Positions 4,355-6,200 of a stretch of DNA of 6,200 nt are shown piece by piece (position 1 is the first letter of the stretch; every line of letters begins with the position of its first letter). This DNA is from JBOGZI01 sp050697275. GTDB lineage: Bacteria > Actinomycetota > Thermoleophilia > Solirubrobacterales > 70-9. The stretch spans positions 1 through 6,200 of the forward strand of contig JBOGZI010000057.1 in assembly GCA_050697275.1 (NCBI GenBank), read 5' to 3'. The translations under genes and the position numbers were made by a program. The notes below the pieces were generated by a model, which did no database searches, was not told where the DNA came from, and saw only the letters and a list, made by a program, of their open reading frames with translations.

Positions 4355-4925
4355 AAGGGTGGGCCTGCACAGCCTGAAGCCGCCCGCGGGCTCGCGGCGC
4401 TCGCGCAAGCGGGTCGGTCGGGGCGGCGGCTCCGGCTTCGGCAAGACCTCGGGGCGCGGCCACAAAGGCGCGGGACAGCGCTCGGGCAACAAGCGCAAGC
4501 GCGGCTACGAGGGCGGCCAGAACCCGGTGCACATGCGGATGCGCAAGCTGCGCGGGCCGAACAAGAAGATGTCGATGCCCTTCGAGAACTTCCGCACCCG
4601 GACCCAACCGGTCAACCTGGCTGACCTCGAGGCCCGCTTCTCGGCCGGTGACGAGGTGACGCCCGAGACGCTGCGCAAGGCCGGGCTGGCGAAGCGGCGC
4701 GACCCGGTCAAGGTGCTCGGCCGCGGCGAGCTGAAGAAGAAGCTCACCGTCAGGGCGCACGCCTTCAGCGCCGCGGCTCGCGACGGGATCGAGAAGGCCG
4801 GTGGGACCGTCGAGTTCATCGGGGGCGAGCCGGAGCCGAAGCCCCCGCCCCGCGCGAAGCCCGAGCCCAAGGCCGAACCGGCGGGGGAGTCCAAGGACGG
4901 TTCTTCTGAGGAGGGCGAGGAGTAG
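4347..4925 (+). CDS. rplO: 50S ribosomal protein L15 with acidic/proline C-terminal tail
   Basis: L15 is a late-assembly protein that threads a basic arm through 23S rRNA. The product is 192 residues against about 145-150 usually. The N-terminus (LHSLKPPAGSRRSRKRVGRG at 7-26, GRGHKGAGQRSG at 37-48) and middle (GYEGGQNPVHMRMRKLRGP at 53-71) are typical. The family signature lies around 122-153 (KVLGRGELKKKLTV, then AFSAAARDGIEKAGG). From about residue 161 a tail rich in Glu, Pro, Lys and Ala runs to the end, closing with SSEEGEE, similar to the SSEEGS end of L5. The start is GTG 4347 by its SD inside rpmD. The last codons form the SD of secY, and the stop TAG overlaps the secY GTG. Confidence 0.97.
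   Translation: MSERVGLHSLKPPAGSRRSRKRVGRGGGSGFGKTSGRGHKGAGQRSGNKRKRGYEGGQNPVHMRMRKLRGPNKKMSMPFENFRTRTQPVNLADLEARFSAGDEVTPETLRKAGLAKRRDPVKVLGRGELKKKLTVRAHAFSAAARDGIEKAGGTVEFIGGEPEPKPPPRAKPEPKAEPAGESKDGSSEEGEE
4908..4915 (+). promoter_or_regulatory. Ribosome binding site of secY inside rplO
   Basis: GAGGAGGG ends 9 bases before the GTG at 4925 and is encoded by the Glu-Glu-Gly codons at the end of L15. A second GAGGAG at 4917-4922 is too close to the start (2 bases). It supports GTG 4925 as the secY start in the overlap TAGTG. Confidence 0.65.
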
Positions 4926-6196
4926 TGCTCCAGACCATAGCCAACGCCTTCAGCGTCCCCGACATCCGGCGGAAGCTCCTCTTTACGGCGGCGATCCTGG
5001 CGCTCTACCGCCTCGGCGCCTACATCCCCTCCCCCGGGGTGGACGCCAACACGATCAAGGAGATCGAGCAGAACTTCCAGGGGTCGAACATCCTCGGCTT
5101 CCTCAACCTCTTCTCCGGCGGCAGCCTCTCGCGGCTGTCGCTGTTCGCGCTCGGGATCATGCCCTACATCACGGCCTCGATCATCCTGCAGCTGATGACC
5201 GTGGTCGTGCCCTCGCTCGAGCGCCTCCAGAAGGAGGGCGAGGTCGGCCAGCAGAAGATCACGCAGTACACGCGCTACCTCACCGTCGGGCTCGCCTTCG
5301 CCCAGTCGATCGGCTACGTCTTCCTCTTCCGGAGCTTCCAGAGCCAGGCGGGCGCCAGCGTGGTCGGCCAGCTCACCTTCACCAAGGTCTTCCTGATCGT
5401 GATCTGCCTGACCGCGGGCTGCACCCTGCTGATGTGGATGGGCGAGCTGATCACCCAGCGAGGGATCGGCAACGGGATCTCGCTGATGATCTTCGCCTCG
5501 ATCGTCGCCGCCCTCCCGAGCGGGATCTCGCAGTGGTGGACGAATCCCGACCAGGTCTTCGTGGTGATGATGCCGTTCATCGCCCTGGCGGTGATCGTCG
5601 CGATCGTCTACGTGCAGGAGGGCCAGCGGCGGATCCCGGTCCAATACGCGAAGCGCGTGGTCGGACGGCGGATGACCTCCGGCGGCTCGACCTACCTGCC
5701 CCTGCGCGTGAACATGGCGGGCGTGATCCCGGTCATCTTCGCCGCCTCGATCATGGCCTTCCCGCCGACGATCGGACAGCTCCTCAACACCCCCGCCGCG
5801 CTCGACTTCGCCGCCTTCTTCGGGCCCAACAGCTGGGCCTACGTGGCCGGCGAGGTCTTCTTCATCATCATCTTCACCTACTTCTATACGGCGGTCACCT
5901 TCAACCCGGTGGACCAGGCCGACAACCTGAAGAAGCACGGCGGCTTCGTCCCCGGGGTCCGTCCCGGGCGCCCGACCGCCGAATACCTCGACCGGATCCT
6001 CTCGCGCCTCACCTTCCCAGGCGCGCTGTACCTCGGCGCCGTCGCGGCGCTGCCGACGATCCTGATCAGCCAGACGTCGGCGAACTTCTTCTTCGGCGGC
6101 ACCTCGATCCTGATCGTCGTCGGCGTCGCGCTCGACACGGTCAAGCAGCTCGAGGCGCAGCTGATGATGCGCAACTACGAGGGCTTCCTGAGGTAG
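4925..6196 (+). CDS. secY: Preprotein translocase subunit SecY
   Basis: SecY is the protein-conducting channel of the cytoplasmic membrane, working with SecE, SecG, SecA and membrane-bound ribosomes. The product is a complete 423-residue protein, near the usual 420-440. About ten hydrophobic segments are visible, at roughly 18-34, 73-96, 117-136, 152-172, 181-199, 211-230, 264-283, 305-326, 365-382 and 388-404. The first family signature is at about 64-91 (FSGGSLSRLSLFALGIMPYI onward, including the plug region), and the second around 168-190 (GELITQRGIGNGISL). The cytoplasmic loop before segment 9 holds PGVRPG with R346, which corresponds to the Arg (357 in E. coli) needed for SecA-driven transport. 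The C-terminus MMRNYEGFL is typical. The start is GTG 4925, in TAGTG with rplO. Cotranscription with ribosomal genes is the standard arrangement. Confidence 0.98.
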   Translation: MLQTIANAFSVPDIRRKLLFTAAILALYRLGAYIPSPGVDANTIKEIEQNFQGSNILGFLNLFSGGSLSRLSLFALGIMPYITASIILQLMTVVVPSLERLQKEGEVGQQKITQYTRYLTVGLAFAQSIGYVFLFRSFQSQAGASVVGQLTFTKVFLIVICLTAGCTLLMWMGELITQRGIGNGISLMIFASIVAALPSGISQWWTNPDQVFVVMMPFIALAVIVAIVYVQEGQRRIPVQYAKRVVGRRMTSGGSTYLPLRVNMAGVIPVIFAASIMAFPPTIGQLLNTPAALDFAAFFGPNSWAYVAGEVFFIIIFTYFYTAVTFNPVDQADNLKKHGGFVPGVRPGRPTAEYLDRILSRLTFPGALYLGAVAALPTILISQTSANFFFGGTSILIVVGVALDTVKQLEAQLMMRNYEGFLR

Positions 6197-6200
6197 TGGT

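Noticed and set aside
4505..5938. Long minus-strand ORF of 477 codons opposite rplO and secY
   Set aside because: It is antisense to two certain, conserved genes and its product is a His/Asp/Arg/Glu/Gly-rich string with no domain. Such shadows are expected in very GC-rich DNA where stop codons are rare.

Overview
This window is an almost complete spc-type ribosomal protein operon, all on the + strand, in a very GC-rich genome. The gene order is rpsQ (S17, 5' end cut off by the window edge), rplN (L14), rplX (L24), rplE (L5), rpsZ (zinc-type S14), rpsH (S8), rplF (L6), rplR (L18), rpsE (S5), rpmD (L30), rplO (L15) and secY. This is the canonical bacterial S10/spc order with nothing inserted or missing. 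The organism is probably a high-GC actinobacterium. A deep branch such as Thermoleophilia/Solirubrobacterales is my best guess, from the zinc-type S14, the L15 sequence style and the long charged tails on S17, L5, S5 and L15. This placement is from memory of the families, not from a search.

Layout: positions 1-333 carry S17, whose frame stays open to the window edge and gives a basic N-terminal extension. Positions 347-2150 carry L14, L24, L5 and S14. L5 has a tail of about 99 residues in which two GC-rich hairpins and the only three AAAA runs of the window are clustered (1885-1938). Positions 2161-3448 carry S8, L6 and L18. A 40-base gap (3449-3488), the longest in the window, precedes S5 at 3489; S5 has no visible Shine-Dalgarno sequence and has an Ala/Pro/Glu/Gly-rich tail. 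Positions 4145-4925 carry L30 and L15 in overlapping frames. Positions 4925-6196 carry the complete SecY translocon channel, and the window ends 4 bases later.

The genes are packed for co-transcription and translational coupling. Stop/start overlaps occur at rplE/rpsZ, rplF/rplR and rpsE/rpmD (TGATG), at rplO/secY (TAGTG) and at rpmD/rplO (8 bases shared). L14, L24, L5, L6, L18, L30 and L15 join the large subunit, and S17, S14, S8 and S5 the small one. SecY is the membrane channel to which ribosomes deliver exported and membrane proteins. No mobile element, RNA gene or CRISPR array is visible, and no stretch of 300 bases lacks a gene. I do not see a new gene system here. The items most worth a second look are the hairpin/A-run cluster in the L5 tail, the short ORFs bridging two junctions, and the SD-less rpsE start.
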